Translations under genes and position numbers: made by a program
Notes under the pieces: generated by a model
Seen by the model: the letters and a program-made list of their open reading frames with translations, nothing else
What the model was told of the DNA's origin: nothing
Databases searched by the model: none
Part shown: positions 1 to 8,965 of the stretch, one piece after another
Numbering within the stretch: the first letter of the stretch is position 1
How the letters are laid out: every line of letters starts with the position of its first letter
Assembly: GCF_030816965.1 (NCBI RefSeq)
Contig: NZ_JAUSYQ010000002.1
Location: 7,740,001 to 7,804,000 of the forward strand
From: Streptomyces canus
GTDB lineage: Bacteria > Actinomycetota > Actinomycetes > Streptomycetales > Streptomycetaceae
Direction of reading: 5' to 3'
Length of the DNA: 64,000 nucleotides

Positions 1-15
1 GTCGCCGCCCGGTGA
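1..15 (+). CDS. 3' end of an upstream gene, probably the partner ABC subunit
   Basis: Only four codons and a TGA are visible (ending Val-Ala-Ala-Arg). The TGA at 13-15 overlaps the GTG start of the permease at 12 in a GTGA junction, the usual translational-coupling arrangement in ABC operons. By analogy with OpuC-type operons the missing gene would be the ATPase or the first permease. The product itself cannot be read from this window. Confidence 0.45.
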   Translation, partial: VAAR

Positions 16-680
16 ACGTCCTCAACTTCATCAACGCCTTCTTCAGCGACAGCGCGCACTGGCAGGGCTACGACGGGATTCCCACGAGGCTGGGGGAGCA
101 CGTCCAGTACACGCTGGAGGCCCTCGCCATCGCCGCGGCGATCGGACTGCCGGTGGGACTCGTCACCGGGCACTACGGGCGGGGCGGCAACGCGCTGGCC
201 CTCATCGCCGTCGCCGGGCGGGCTCTGCCCACCTTCGGTCTGCTGGTGCTGATGACCCTGTCGCTCGGGTTCGGGCTGATCAACGTGATGATCCCGCTGG
301 TCGTGCTCGCCGTGCCGCCGATCCTGGTCACCACCTACGAGGCGATGCGGTCGGTCGACCCCGCACCGGTGGACGCGGCCCGGGGGATGGGCATGCACGA
401 CGTGGAGGTGCTCTTCCGGGTCGAGCTTCCGGTCGCCCTTCCGCTGATTCTCGGCGGACTGCGGTCGGCGGCCATCCAGATCGTGTCGACGGCCACGATT
501 GCCGCGTACGTGTCTCTCGGTGGGCTCGGCCGGTACATCGTCGACGGCCTGTACCAGCGCAACTACGAGAAGGTCGTGGGCGGCGCCGCCCTGGTCGCCC
601 TGATGGCGCTGGCCACGCTGGCGGTGTTCTGGGGGATCACCCGGCTCACGGTCTCGCGCGGGGTGCTCAGGAGCAACTAG
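12..680 (+). CDS. Osmoprotectant (glycine betaine/choline-type) ABC transporter permease
   Basis: The 222-residue integral membrane protein resembles OpuCB/OpuCD (ProW-like) permeases. It has several hydrophobic helices and the cytoplasmic EAA loop near residues 110-140 (EAMRSVDP...DAARGMGM), which contacts the ATPase. It should form the channel for a quaternary-amine osmoprotectant. The GTG start overlaps the preceding stop by four bases, so it is a distal gene of an operon that begins outside the window. The likely binding protein lies at 5348-6313 on the same strand, but a conservon on the opposite strand separates the two. The substrate is inferred from family only. Confidence 0.85.
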   Translation: MNVLNFINAFFSDSAHWQGYDGIPTRLGEHVQYTLEALAIAAAIGLPVGLVTGHYGRGGNALALIAVAGRALPTFGLLVLMTLSLGFGLINVMIPLVVLAVPPILVTTYEAMRSVDPAPVDAARGMGMHDVEVLFRVELPVALPLILGGLRSAAIQIVSTATIAAYVSLGGLGRYIVDGLYQRNYEKVVGGAALVALMALATLAVFWGITRLTVSRGVLRSN

Positions 681-717
681 GCGAAGCGCCGGGGGAGTTC
701 CGATTCCCCCGGCCCCG

Positions 718-1320
718 TCAAGCCTCGGTGCGCGCCAACGCCTGTTCCAGTACGACCAGCAGCGCGTCGCGGACCGAACCGCGCTCCCTCGCGTCGAAGA
801 CGATCACCGGGACGCGGTCGTTGACGTCCAGGGCCCAGCGGACCTCGTCCAGGGTGTGTTCGACCCTGCCGTCGAAGGCGTTGACGGCGACCGCGAACGG
901 GATCTGCCGGTGCTCGAAGTAGTCGACCGCGGCATAGCAGTCGTCGAGGCGGCGGGTGTCGACGATGACCAGGCCGCCGAGCGCGCCCTCGACGATGTCG
1001 TCCCACATGAAGCCGAAGCGCTCCTGCCCCGGCGTGCCGAACAGGTACAGCTTCAGGGTCGGGTCGACGGTGATGCAGCCGAAGTCCATCGCGACCGTGG
1101 TCGTGGTCTTGCGCGGGGTGTGGCTGAGGTCGTCCACGCCCGCGGCGACCTCGGTGATGGCGGCCTCGGTGGTCAGCGGCTCGATCTCGGAGATCGAGCC
1201 GACCGCGGTGGTCTTGCCCACCCCGAAGCCACCCGCGATCACCATTTTGACCGGCAGCGGCGGTCGTACGGCGGCGGAGGGCGCGGCCGAGGGCCGGGGG
1301 GCCGGTTCAGTCGGTGTCAC
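718..1320 (-). CDS. Conservon GTP-binding protein (CvnD-type)
   Basis: The 200-residue small GTPase of the Streptomyces conservon (Cvn/Rar) family has a P-loop GGFGVGKTT near residues 30-38, switch-region DFG, the LFGTPGQERF G3 motif and an NAFD G4 motif (Asn-Ala-Phe-Asp in place of NKxD). CvnD proteins are thought to work with CvnA kinase, CvnB roadblock and CvnC DUF742 proteins as a membrane-associated, GPCR-like signalling complex. It is the last gene of the four-gene operon 4981 to 718. Its GTG start lies inside the end of the DUF742 gene, with a 14-bp overlap. Downstream it converges with the permease gene. Confidence 0.92.
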   Translation of the reverse strand: MTPTEPAPRPSAAPSAAVRPPLPVKMVIAGGFGVGKTTAVGSISEIEPLTTEAAITEVAAGVDDLSHTPRKTTTTVAMDFGCITVDPTLKLYLFGTPGQERFGFMWDDIVEGALGGLVIVDTRRLDDCYAAVDYFEHRQIPFAVAVNAFDGRVEHTLDEVRWALDVNDRVPVIVFDARERGSVRDALLVVLEQALARTEA

Positions 1321-1723
1321 GGAGTACCCCTCGGGAGTCGGGGATGGCGCGCAGGCCGTCGATGAGCCTGCGCAGGACGGAGGCGTCGTGGGTGACGTCG
1401 GTGTCGGGCACGTGCACCGTCAGCTGCCCGGCCGTACGCAGGTCCTCGGCGAGGATCCGCACCACGTTCAGGTGCAGCCGCAGCCGGGCCGCGATCTCCG
1501 CGATCGACTGCGGTATCCGGCACGCGGCGACGATGTCGTGCTGTTCGAAGGCGAGCCGGTCGAGCACGGCGAGTCCCTCGGCGGTGGCCACCACCTGGGT
1601 CTCGACGGGCATCGTCCGGCCCGACGGATCGGGTGCCACCCGGCCCGCGGTGACGAGGAACGGCCGTACGGCGGGCACGGGACCGCCCGGCTCCGGACTC
1701 GGAGGCGTGCTGCCGTCCGCCAT
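1307..1723 (-). CDS. Conservon DUF742 protein (CvnC-type)
   Basis: The 138-residue protein matches the DUF742 family: a Pro-rich N-terminus, then VRPFLVTAGR and a winged-helix-like segment (IAEIAARLRLHLNVVRILAEDL) close to the C-terminus. The family always sits between the roadblock and GTPase genes of conservons, and CvnC proteins are reported to bind the other Cvn proteins. The ATG start at 1723 is 19 bp downstream of the roadblock stop, and the 3' end overlaps the GTPase gene by 14 bp. The biochemical role is not established. Confidence 0.9.
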   Translation of the reverse strand: MADGSTPPSPEPGGPVPAVRPFLVTAGRVAPDPSGRTMPVETQVVATAEGLAVLDRLAFEQHDIVAACRIPQSIAEIAARLRLHLNVVRILAEDLRTAGQLTVHVPDTDVTHDASVLRRLIDGLRAIPDSRGVLRDTD

Positions 1724-1742
1724 GACTGCGCTTCCTCCTCGG

Positions 1743-2219
1743 TCAGCGCTTCGACGCCGCGCCGACGCTGTTCTTCAGTTCGAGCACGAGCTGGGGGCTG
1801 AGCGCGCTGCCGGCACGGTTCGCGAACAGCGTCATCTCGTACGCGATGTTGCCGAGCTTGGCCTCCTTGTCGGTGACGACGCCGAGCACGGCGCCGCTGC
1901 CGATCGCGGAGACCAGGACATGGCCGCCCTCCAGGTCGATGATGACCTTGTTGAGGCCGCCGAGGCCGTAGTTGCCGGAGGCACCGGCGGCCAGGCTCGT
2001 GATGCCGGAGACGATCGCGGCGAGGCGCTCGGAGTCCGCGTGCTCACGCAGCTCCGACACGGCGATGAGCAGCCCGTCCGAGGACACGGCGATGGCGTCG
2101 ACGACACCCGCCGTCTCCGTCGCGAAACGGTTCAGCAGCCAGGTGAAGTCGGCTGCGGCGGCCTGCAGGTCGGCGGGCGTGGTGCCTTCCGTAGGCGTGT
2201 CACCTGTGGACGTGCTCAC
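1743..2219 (-). CDS. Conservon roadblock/LC7 protein (CvnB-type)
   Basis: The 158-residue Roadblock/LC7 (MglB-like) protein has the conserved core FTWLLNRFATETAGVVDAIAVSSDGLLIA near residues 25-53, followed by SERLAAIVSGITSLA. Roadblock proteins bind and modulate small Ras-like GTPases, so it probably regulates the GTPase encoded two genes downstream. Its GTG start forms a GTGA overlap with the kinase stop at 2216-2218, which indicates translational coupling. Compared with the second conservon in this window it has a slightly longer N- and C-terminus. Confidence 0.93.
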   Translation of the reverse strand: MSTSTGDTPTEGTTPADLQAAAADFTWLLNRFATETAGVVDAIAVSSDGLLIAVSELREHADSERLAAIVSGITSLAAGASGNYGLGGLNKVIIDLEGGHVLVSAIGSGAVLGVVTDKEAKLGNIAYEMTLFANRAGSALSPQLVLELKNSVGAASKR

Positions 2220-4981
2220 TGCTCCGCTCCTTCCGGGGAGTGGTTCTGGTCGTGCGGGGGGTCGGATGCGGTCCTGTGGGTTTCCACGTCGTCCTCGAAC
2301 ACCGGTCTGGTGTGGCTGCCGGTCTCGCTGTCCCGGTGGGCGCGCTCCACGGCCGCCTCGAACTCGTCGAGCGCGTCACGCACGGCCTCGGCGTCCGCGG
2401 GCCGGGGCGGGGCGGCCTTGGGCACGGCGTCGGCACCGAGGGTGGTGCGCAGCGTGGCGCCACGGACGCGGCGACGCAGGGGGCGGGCGCCGTCGCCTCC
2501 GTCGCCGTTCCCGGTCGCTCCGGCGGTGGTCGCCTCGCCTGAGCGGGCCTGCGGGATCAACGGGGCTGTGCTGGAGGGGATGTCGCGGTGGGGGATACGG
2601 CGGGGGAGCGGGGCGGGCTCGCCGGTGGCGGAAGCGGGGGACCCGTTCGATGCGCTGGGGCCGCCTCCCCGGACGCCGGCTTCGGCGGGCGTCGCGTCAC
2701 CCTGGCCGGACCCGGCCTTCGCCGTTCCGCCCACAGTGGATTCCGCCCGCGCTGCCGGTACCGCACCCGCCGACCGGCTCGTACGGGGGTCCCGTGCCGT
2801 CTCCGGGAGTGTTCCGGTGGTGGTCGCAGGTCGCGCGCCCACTACGGGCGCTGCCGTGTGCGGGGTCGCGGTCGAGTTCGGGAGCGTTCCGGTGGCGGTG
2901 GCGGACGCGCCCGTCGTCGGTGCCGTACGGGACTCCGCCGCCGTACCCGCCGTCGCCGCCGCACCGCCGGAGGCAACCGCCAGCGGGCTCATCGTCAGCA
3001 GCAGGGACGACGGGATCGTCACCTCGGCCGTGACACCGCCGCCGGGCGTGCGGGTGAGGGTGACGCCCACATCCCAGCGGCGCGCCAGCGTGCCGACCAC
3101 GAACAGGCCGAGCACCTTCGTCGGGACGAGGTCGAGGCGCTCACGGCGGATGAGGCGGGCGTTCTCCTCCTCCAGGCGTTCGGCGCTCATGCCCAGACCG
3201 TGGTCGGAGATCACGACCAGCGCGCCCTCGTGACTGTCCTTGACGATCACCTCGACGGGGCTGCCGGCGGGCGAGAAGGACACGGCGTTCTCGACGAGTT
3301 CGGCCACCATCAGCGTGAGGTCGCCGATGATGTCGGGCTCGACCATGACCTCCGTGCCGGCCTGGAGGGAGACCCGCTGGAAGCCCTCGATCTGGCCGAG
3401 CGCGGCGCGGACGACGTTGGTGAGGGCGAGCGGCCCGGAGTCGAGGACGGTCTCGCGGATGCCGGCGAGCAGCATCAGACTGTCGGCGTTGCGGCGCAGG
3501 CGGACCGCGATGTGGTCGATGCTGTAGAGGCGTTCCAGGAGCGCCGGGTCGGTCTCGCCGCGTTCGACCGCGTCGATCAGGGCCAGTTGCCGGGTGGTCA
3601 GGTTGCTGACCCGGCGGCCCACGTTGCCGAACATCTCGGCGACGTTGCGGCGGCTGAGCACCTGGCGTTCCAGGAGCGCGACCGAGGTGGTCTGCACCTG
3701 GTTGAACACGTCGGCGAGATCACCGATCTCGTCCTTCGCGGTGACCGGCATCTCCTGGAGCCGCGGCGTTCCGGTGTCCTCGGTGTCGTCGTCGGCCACG
3801 CGGGCGAGCTCACGGCCCGCCACCTCGGCGACCTGCTTGGCGGCACCGGTGAGCGCCTGCACCGGGCGCACCACCGAGCGTCGTACGGCGACCGAGAAGG
3901 CGAGCCAGAGCACGAAGCCGAGGAGAGCCGACCCGAGCAGCCAGGCGGCGTTCGAGCGCGCGTCCCGGGAGGCGGTGTCGGCGCGGTCGGCGATCTGGTC
4001 GATGAGCGAGGTCGTCGTCTTCAGCCGGGTCCGGGCCTGGGCGCGGTAGTCCGGGTAGGAGTCGAGGGCCGTCTGGAAGGCGTTCTTGATCTCGGACGGG
4101 GTGTCCGCCTGGAGCGAGCCCGGGTCGATCTGCAGCTCGGCGTACTGCCGGGCGATCGCCGCCTGGGCCGTGTTGTGCTCGATGTCGCCGAGTTCCTCGG
4201 CCTGCTCCGCGGTGGCGAACCGGCCGAAGCGCTCGACCTGGTGGGTGTACTCGTCGTAGGAGCCGATCGCGCCGATCAGCTCGATGAGGGCGTTGGAGTC
4301 GCCGGTCGTCGCGGAGAACACACCGGTCTCGAAGGCGCCGTGGGCGGCGTCGGCGCGCAGCAACGAGTCGAGCAGGTTGCCGGTGAAGGTGGCGGCCAGG
4401 GCCGGGTTGCGGTCGAGCCCGAGACCGTCGATCAGGCCCTTGGCGGCGTCGCTGTAGGCCGGGTCGATGTTGTCGGCCGGCAGGTAGGCCTTCTCGATGG
4501 TGTTGCGCAGGTCCTCCAGGCCGTTGACCTCGCGCAGGGCCTGGGCCTCCTCGTCCGGCAGCCGGCCGCCGAAGGTCGCGTGGACCTTCTCGACCTGGTT
4601 GTCCACGCGGATCTGGGCCTCGCGGTAGGCGGACTGCGAGGGGGTGGCGCCGTCCCAGGTGGCCTGGTGGCGCACGGAGAGCAGGACGGCCTGCTGGTGC
4701 TCGGCCTCCAACTGCCCGACGAGCTTGGCCACCTCGGCGCTGTCCCGCACCAGCTGGGCAGCGTCCGACGCGTCCTGGGACTGGCCGACCTGGTCGGCGA
4801 AGAGATAGGTCAGCAGCACGGCGACCACCGCGAGAGGCACACCCACCAGGATGTTCAGCTTGCGCCGGAACGGCCAGCGCTCGGCGAAGTCCCGTATGCC
4901 CCGGATACCCCTGCCACGTGTGCTGCCCCGGGACGGCGACGGTGCCGACCGGGTGGACGCGCCCACCTCGTTCGTGGACAC
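2216..4981 (-). CDS. Conservon sensor histidine kinase with NIT-like sensor domain (CvnA-type)
   Basis: The 921-residue membrane kinase has a first TM helix near residues 45-65, a long extracytoplasmic helical region resembling the nitrate/sulfonate-sensing (NIT) fold, a second TM near 345-365, HAMP, an H-box-like IDHIAVRLRRN (His codon at 3512-3514) and a HATPase_c domain with N-box ELVENAVSFSP, G1 DHGLGMS and a G2-like GLFVVGTLARR. The last 250 residues are a low-complexity Ala/Thr/Pro/Gly tail. It is the first gene of the conservon A-B-C-D operon and starts with GTG at 4981. The ligand is unknown. The operon lies between osmoprotectant transporter genes, so a link to osmotic signals is possible but only inferred. 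Confidence 0.92.
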   Translation of the reverse strand: MSTNEVGASTRSAPSPSRGSTRGRGIRGIRDFAERWPFRRKLNILVGVPLAVVAVLLTYLFADQVGQSQDASDAAQLVRDSAEVAKLVGQLEAEHQQAVLLSVRHQATWDGATPSQSAYREAQIRVDNQVEKVHATFGGRLPDEEAQALREVNGLEDLRNTIEKAYLPADNIDPAYSDAAKGLIDGLGLDRNPALAATFTGNLLDSLLRADAAHGAFETGVFSATTGDSNALIELIGAIGSYDEYTHQVERFGRFATAEQAEELGDIEHNTAQAAIARQYAELQIDPGSLQADTPSEIKNAFQTALDSYPDYRAQARTRLKTTTSLIDQIADRADTASRDARSNAAWLLGSALLGFVLWLAFSVAVRRSVVRPVQALTGAAKQVAEVAGRELARVADDDTEDTGTPRLQEMPVTAKDEIGDLADVFNQVQTTSVALLERQVLSRRNVAEMFGNVGRRVSNLTTRQLALIDAVERGETDPALLERLYSIDHIAVRLRRNADSLMLLAGIRETVLDSGPLALTNVVRAALGQIEGFQRVSLQAGTEVMVEPDIIGDLTLMVAELVENAVSFSPAGSPVEVIVKDSHEGALVVISDHGLGMSAERLEEENARLIRRERLDLVPTKVLGLFVVGTLARRWDVGVTLTRTPGGGVTAEVTIPSSLLLTMSPLAVASGGAAATAGTAAESRTAPTTGASATATGTLPNSTATPHTAAPVVGARPATTTGTLPETARDPRTSRSAGAVPAARAESTVGGTAKAGSGQGDATPAEAGVRGGGPSASNGSPASATGEPAPLPRRIPHRDIPSSTAPLIPQARSGEATTAGATGNGDGGDGARPLRRRVRGATLRTTLGADAVPKAAPPRPADAEAVRDALDEFEAAVERAHRDSETGSHTRPVFEDDVETHRTASDPPHDQNHSPEGAEQ

Positions 4982-5347
4982 CAGCCCTCCTTCGTGGGTG
5001 TCTCGGCCGAGCGTGAGAACGCAACGGACCGATACTGATCGCTACGGGACGGTGCGTAGGGACACCTGAGTGGCTCCTGCACGCCTGTGTGACCGGCGCC
5101 AACTTCGGCGAGACTACAGCCTCTTCGGACAGCGCTTGCCGCCGCCCTGAGTCAAGAATCCGTTACAACCCGCGCTGCACCCCGCGTGCCGGTTTCGCTC
5201 TTCCTTCACAACCGACCATGGGTGGGTGCCAATTGTGACCAGGCCGGTCTTGACTGACCGAGAACAGGCTGGATTGGATCAGTGCAAGGGCTCACCCCCG
5301 AACGTCCTTGAACCACCTTGCATCCCCTGAGTTCCGGAACGGGAATC
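4982..5347. other. Divergent intergenic region between conservon 1 and osmoprotectant binding protein
   Basis: No gene is supported in these 366 bp. The region must hold both divergent promoters. A plausible forward promoter is at 5250-5279. On the minus side there is a TTGACT at about 5155 (reverse strand), but I find no well-spaced -10 for it. Confidence 0.6.
5250..5279 (+). promoter_or_regulatory. Putative vegetative promoter of the osmoprotectant-binding protein gene
   Basis: The -35-like TTGACT at 5250-5255 and the -10-like TTGGAT at 5274-5279 are separated by 18 bp. They lie about 70 bp upstream of the chosen GTG start. Confidence 0.45.
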
Positions 5348-6313
5348 GTGACTTCTACCGCCGCACACCGCAGGTCCATCAGGAAGAACCCCGGCGTGGC
5401 CGCTGTCGCGCTCGCCGCCGCCACGGTCCTGCTGGCGGGGTGTGGGTCCTCCGACGACACCTCCGACCCGCTCAACGAGAACAGCGGGGGCGCCGGCAGC
5501 GGCGACACCGTCGTTGTCGGTTCCAACAACTTCGCCGAGAGCACCTTGCTCGCCGACATCTACGGTGAAGCACTGAAGGCCAAGGGCATCAAGGTCACCT
5601 ACAAGCCCAACATCGGCAGCCGCGAGACGACTTACGGCCTGCTGAAGAACGGCTCCGTCACCGTCCTGCCCGAGTACAACGGCTCGCTGCTCGCCTACCT
5701 GGACAAGAACGCCGCACAGGAGTCGACCGAGGCCGTGAACACCGCGGTCAAGGCCAAGCTCGACTCCAAGCTGACGCTCCTCGACTCGGCGCCGGCGGAG
5801 GACAAGGACTCGGTCACGGTCAACGCGGAAACCGCGAAGAAGTACAACCTGACCGCCGAGTCCACCGTCGCCGACCTCAAGAGCATCGCCGGGGACCTCG
5901 TCATCGGCGGCTCGCCCGAGTTCCAGACCCGGCAGCAGGGTCTGCTCGGCCTCGAGTCCGAGTACGGCCTGAAGTTCAAGTCGTTCAAGGCGCTCGACGC
6001 GGGCGGTGCGCTGACGCAGGCGGCGCTGAAGAAGAACACCGTGCAGGCCGCGGACATCTTCACGACCGACCCGACCATCACCAAGGAGAAGTTCGTCGTC
6101 CTCAAGGACCCGAAGAACCTCTTCGGCTTCGCGAACGTGACTCCGCTGGTCTACAAGTCCGGTCTCGACCAGGAGGGTGTCGCCGCGCTCAACGCGGTCT
6201 CGGCCAAGCTGGACACCAAGGCGCTCCTCGACATGGACCTCCAGGTCCAGTTGGAGAACAAGGACCCGCTGGACGTGGCGAAGGCGTGGCTGAAGACGAA
6301 CGGCCTGGGCTGA
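5348..6313 (+). CDS. Osmoprotectant ABC transporter substrate-binding lipoprotein
   Basis: The 321-residue ProX/OpuCC-like binding protein would capture glycine betaine, choline or a related solute outside the membrane. A basic N-terminus precedes a hydrophobic stretch and a lipobox LLAGC (Cys about 32). The mature part has the family signature VVGSNNFAESTLLADIY and PEYNGSLLAY. I chose GTG at 5348 over an upstream TTG at 5318 because it gives a normal lipoprotein signal. It probably serves the permease at 12-680, although the conservon lies between them on the other strand. A nested hairpin follows the stop codon. Confidence 0.88.
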   Translation: MTSTAAHRRSIRKNPGVAAVALAAATVLLAGCGSSDDTSDPLNENSGGAGSGDTVVVGSNNFAESTLLADIYGEALKAKGIKVTYKPNIGSRETTYGLLKNGSVTVLPEYNGSLLAYLDKNAAQESTEAVNTAVKAKLDSKLTLLDSAPAEDKDSVTVNAETAKKYNLTAESTVADLKSIAGDLVIGGSPEFQTRQQGLLGLESEYGLKFKSFKALDAGGALTQAALKKNTVQAADIFTTDPTITKEKFVVLKDPKNLFGFANVTPLVYKSGLDQEGVAALNAVSAKLDTKALLDMDLQVQLENKDPLDVAKAWLKTNGLG

Positions 6314-6325
6314 CCTCGGTCGAGA

Positions 6326-6384
6326 ACCGGCGCGGGTGGTCTCCCCTGTAGGGATGGCCTCCTCCACAGGGGGCCCGCGCCGGT
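6326..6384. terminator. Nested stem-loop terminator between convergent genes
   Basis: The outer arms ACCGGCGCGGG (6326-6336) and CCCGCGCCGGT (6374-6384) are perfectly complementary. An inner stem CCCCTGT (6343-6349)/ACAGGGG (6366-6372) stacks within the loop. There is no U-tract, as is common in Streptomyces. The site lies between the binding-protein stop and the convergent ROK kinase and could act in both directions. Confidence 0.7.
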
Positions 6385-6446
6385 CCCGACGTGGCCATGC
6401 TCAGCCCCGACGTCGTGACCGCACGGACCTCCGGTCGGCGCGCAGG

Positions 6447-7349
6447 TCAGACTCCGAGTTCCGCCCGGACCCGGGCCGCGGCGCCCACCGCCACCGCGTC
6501 CCCGCCGAGCAGCGAGGGCACCACGCGTACCGGATGCCCGCTGACCGGCGGTTCGGTGGCCAGGGCCCGCAGGATCGACGGTTCGAGGAGCGTCCAGGCG
6601 CGGCTGACGCCCCCGCCGATCACGACGGTGGTGACATCCAGCAGGCCCACCGTGACGAGGAGCGCGCGAGCGACGGCGGCGCCCGCGTCCTCGTACACGG
6701 CGAGCGCGTCCGGGTCGGAGGCCTCCGCCACTTCGCGCGCGCTCAGCGCCCGCCCGGTCCGCTCCCCGTACCGCGCCGCGATCGCCCGTCCCGACGCCAG
6801 CGTCTCCAGATGGCCGCGCCCGCCGCACGTGCACGGCAGGTCGCCGAAGCCCGGGATGTGCCCGATCTCGCCCGCCGCGCCGTGCGGCCCGCCGTAGAGC
6901 GCGCCGTCCAGCCACAGCGCCCCGCCGACCCCGGTGCCGAGGGTCATCCCGAGCACATCGCGCTCGCCCGCCACCGCCCCGGCCGTCGCCTCGCCGCGCA
7001 GGAACGCGTTGACGTCGTTGTCGAGGAACGCCGGCACACCGAGTGCCTCCTCGAACGCCGCCGTCACCGCGAACCCGGCCCAGTCCCGGAAGGAATCGCT
7101 GGCGACCAGAATCCGCCCGTCCCGCGTGTCCACCACACCCGCCGCCCCGACCCCGACCCCGAGCAGCCGTACGTCCGTACGGTCGAGCAGCAGACGTACG
7201 GCGTCCAGCGCGGCGCCGACCATCGCGCCCCCGCCGGCGGCCGCGGGCGTGGGCACCTCCAGTCGGTCGACGACCGACCCCAAGTCATCCGCGAACAGGG
7301 CCACTTGTGTGCTCGTACCGCCGATGTCGACACCGGCGACCGCCTTCAC
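6447..7349 (-). CDS. ROK-family sugar kinase (N-acetylglucosamine/glucokinase-like)
   Basis: The 300-residue ROK kinase has the phosphate-binding DIGGT motif at residues 8-12, a second ATP-loop LGTGVGGALWLDG, the substrate loop LDNDVNAFLRGEA and the ROK zinc/Cys signature (GEIGHIPGFGDLPCTCGGRGHLE, lacking one of the usual Cys). It probably phosphorylates an imported hexose or amino sugar. The GTG start overlaps the ABC ATPase stop by four bases (GTGA), so it is the last gene of the operon starting at 12547. The exact sugar cannot be assigned. Confidence 0.88.
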   Translation of the reverse strand: MKAVAGVDIGGTSTQVALFADDLGSVVDRLEVPTPAAAGGGAMVGAALDAVRLLLDRTDVRLLGVGVGAAGVVDTRDGRILVASDSFRDWAGFAVTAAFEEALGVPAFLDNDVNAFLRGEATAGAVAGERDVLGMTLGTGVGGALWLDGALYGGPHGAAGEIGHIPGFGDLPCTCGGRGHLETLASGRAIAARYGERTGRALSAREVAEASDPDALAVYEDAGAAVARALLVTVGLLDVTTVVIGGGVSRAWTLLEPSILRALATEPPVSGHPVRVVPSLLGGDAVAVGAAARVRAELGV

Positions 7350-8965
7350 GCGGTGACCCCGGCCTGCTGCTCGGCGCGCCGCCGCCGCTGCACCACCGGA
7401 TCCGGCACGGGGACGGCCGCGATGAGCCGCCGGGTGTACTCGGTCTCCGGGCGCAGCAGCGTCGACATGGTCGGCCCCTGCTCCTCGACCCGCCCGTCCC
7501 GCATGACGACGACCCGCTGCGCGAACTCCTGCACGACCGCCAGGTCGTGGGAGACGAAGAGACAGGCGAACCCCAACTCCCGCTGCAACTCGGCGATCAC
7601 CTCCAGCACGGTCCGCTGCACACTCACATCCAGCGCGCTCGTCGGCTCGTCCGCGACCAGCAACCGGGGCTCGAGGACCAGCGCCCGGGCGAGACTCACC
7701 CGCTGCCGCTGACCACCGGACAGCTCACGCGGACCCCGCCCCGCCAACTCCCGGGGCAGCCGTACGAGTTCGAGCACCTCCGCGACCCGGTCCCGCCGCT
7801 CGGCCCCCGACATCCCCCCGCGGTGCACCCTGAGGGGCTCTGCCACGCACTCGGCCACACTCATCCGCGCGTCCAGCGAGGCCACCGGGTCCTGGAGCAC
7901 CACCCCCACACCGGACAGGAGCGCCCGCCGCTTCCGGCCCCGGACCCGGCCCAGGTCGGCACCGAACAGGGACACCGAGCCGGAGGCGGGCGCGATGAGC
8001 CCGAGTGCGACCCTGGCGGCGGTCGACTTGCCCGACCCGGACTCGCCCACGAGCCCGACGGTTTCTCCGGGACGGACGTCGAGAAAGACGCCGTCCAGGG
8101 CCTGGACCCGCCCGAACCGCACCGACACGTCCCGGAGTTGCACCACCGGGGGCTCTTCGGCCGGGGGTGCGTCCTCGCCGCTGAACCTCAGCCGCGGTAC
8201 CGCCGCCAGCAGCCCTCGCGTGTACTCGTGCCCGGGCCGCAACAGCACCTCCGCCACGGGCCCCGTCTCCACGACCTCGCCCCGCAGCATCACGGCGACC
8301 CGGTCCGCGAAGTCCGCGACCACGCCCATGTTGTGCGTGACCAGCAGTACGCCGGTGCCTGAGTCGGCCGCCAACCGCCGTAGCAGGTCCAGGATCTCGG
8401 CCTGCACGGTGACATCGAGCGCGGTGGTCGGCTCGTCCGCGATCAGCAGACCGGGCGAGTTGGCGATCGCCATGGCGATGACGACCCGCTGCCGCTGCCC
8501 GCCCGACAGCTGGAACGGGAAGGCCGAGGCCCGCTGCTCCGGCTCGGGAATCCCGACGCGGCGCAGGAGCTCGACCGCCTCACGAGCGGCCTCCGACCGG
8601 GAGACGTCCCGGTGGTTCCGTACGACTTCCGCGATCTGGGCGCCGACCCGGGTCAGCGGATCGAGGGCGGTGGCCGGTTCCTGGAAGACCATGGAGACGG
8701 TCCGCCCCCGCAGCCGCGCGAGCGAGGCCTCCGAGGCTCCGACGATCTCCGTACCGTCGACCGCGACCCGCCCCGAGGTGCGCGCGGTGCCCGGCAGCAG
8801 CCCCATCGCGGCGAGCGCCACCGTCGACTTCCCGGACCCGGACTCGCCGACGAGGGCGAGTGTCTCGCCCGGCCGGACGTGCAGCGACACGCCACGGACG
8901 GCGGGTACGTCACCTGTCTCCGTGGAGAAGGTCACCCCGAGGTCCTCGATGGTCAGGATGTTCAC
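7346..8965 (-). CDS. Fused two-domain dipeptide/oligosaccharide ABC transporter ATPase (DppD-DppF fusion)
   Basis: The 539-residue protein carries two complete nucleotide-binding domains. Each has a Walker A GESGSGKST (first at residues 40-48), a Q-loop, an LSGGQRQRV signature and a Walker B region (LLIADEPTTALD and LLVADEPTSALD). It powers the transporter formed by the two permeases just upstream. The GTG at 8965 was chosen because it forms a GTGA overlap with the permease stop and begins the first ABC domain (VNILTIEDLGV). A much longer open frame upstream is the shadow of the permease gene. Confidence 0.93.
   Translation of the reverse strand: MNILTIEDLGVTFSTETGDVPAVRGVSLHVRPGETLALVGESGSGKSTVALAAMGLLPGTARTSGRVAVDGTEIVGASEASLARLRGRTVSMVFQEPATALDPLTRVGAQIAEVVRNHRDVSRSEAAREAVELLRRVGIPEPEQRASAFPFQLSGGQRQRVVIAMAIANSPGLLIADEPTTALDVTVQAEILDLLRRLAADSGTGVLLVTHNMGVVADFADRVAVMLRGEVVETGPVAEVLLRPGHEYTRGLLAAVPRLRFSGEDAPPAEEPPVVQLRDVSVRFGRVQALDGVFLDVRPGETVGLVGESGSGKSTAARVALGLIAPASGSVSLFGADLGRVRGRKRRALLSGVGVVLQDPVASLDARMSVAECVAEPLRVHRGGMSGAERRDRVAEVLELVRLPRELAGRGPRELSGGQRQRVSLARALVLEPRLLVADEPTSALDVSVQRTVLEVIAELQRELGFACLFVSHDLAVVQEFAQRVVVMRDGRVEEQGPTMSTLLRPETEYTRRLIAAVPVPDPVVQRRRRAEQQAGVTA

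Noticed and set aside
2588..5038. An 816-codon forward open frame across the first conservon kinase
   Set aside because: It is antisense to a well-supported kinase gene. The composition (Arg/Gly/Val/Asp-rich, no domains) is typical of a GC-rich shadow frame.
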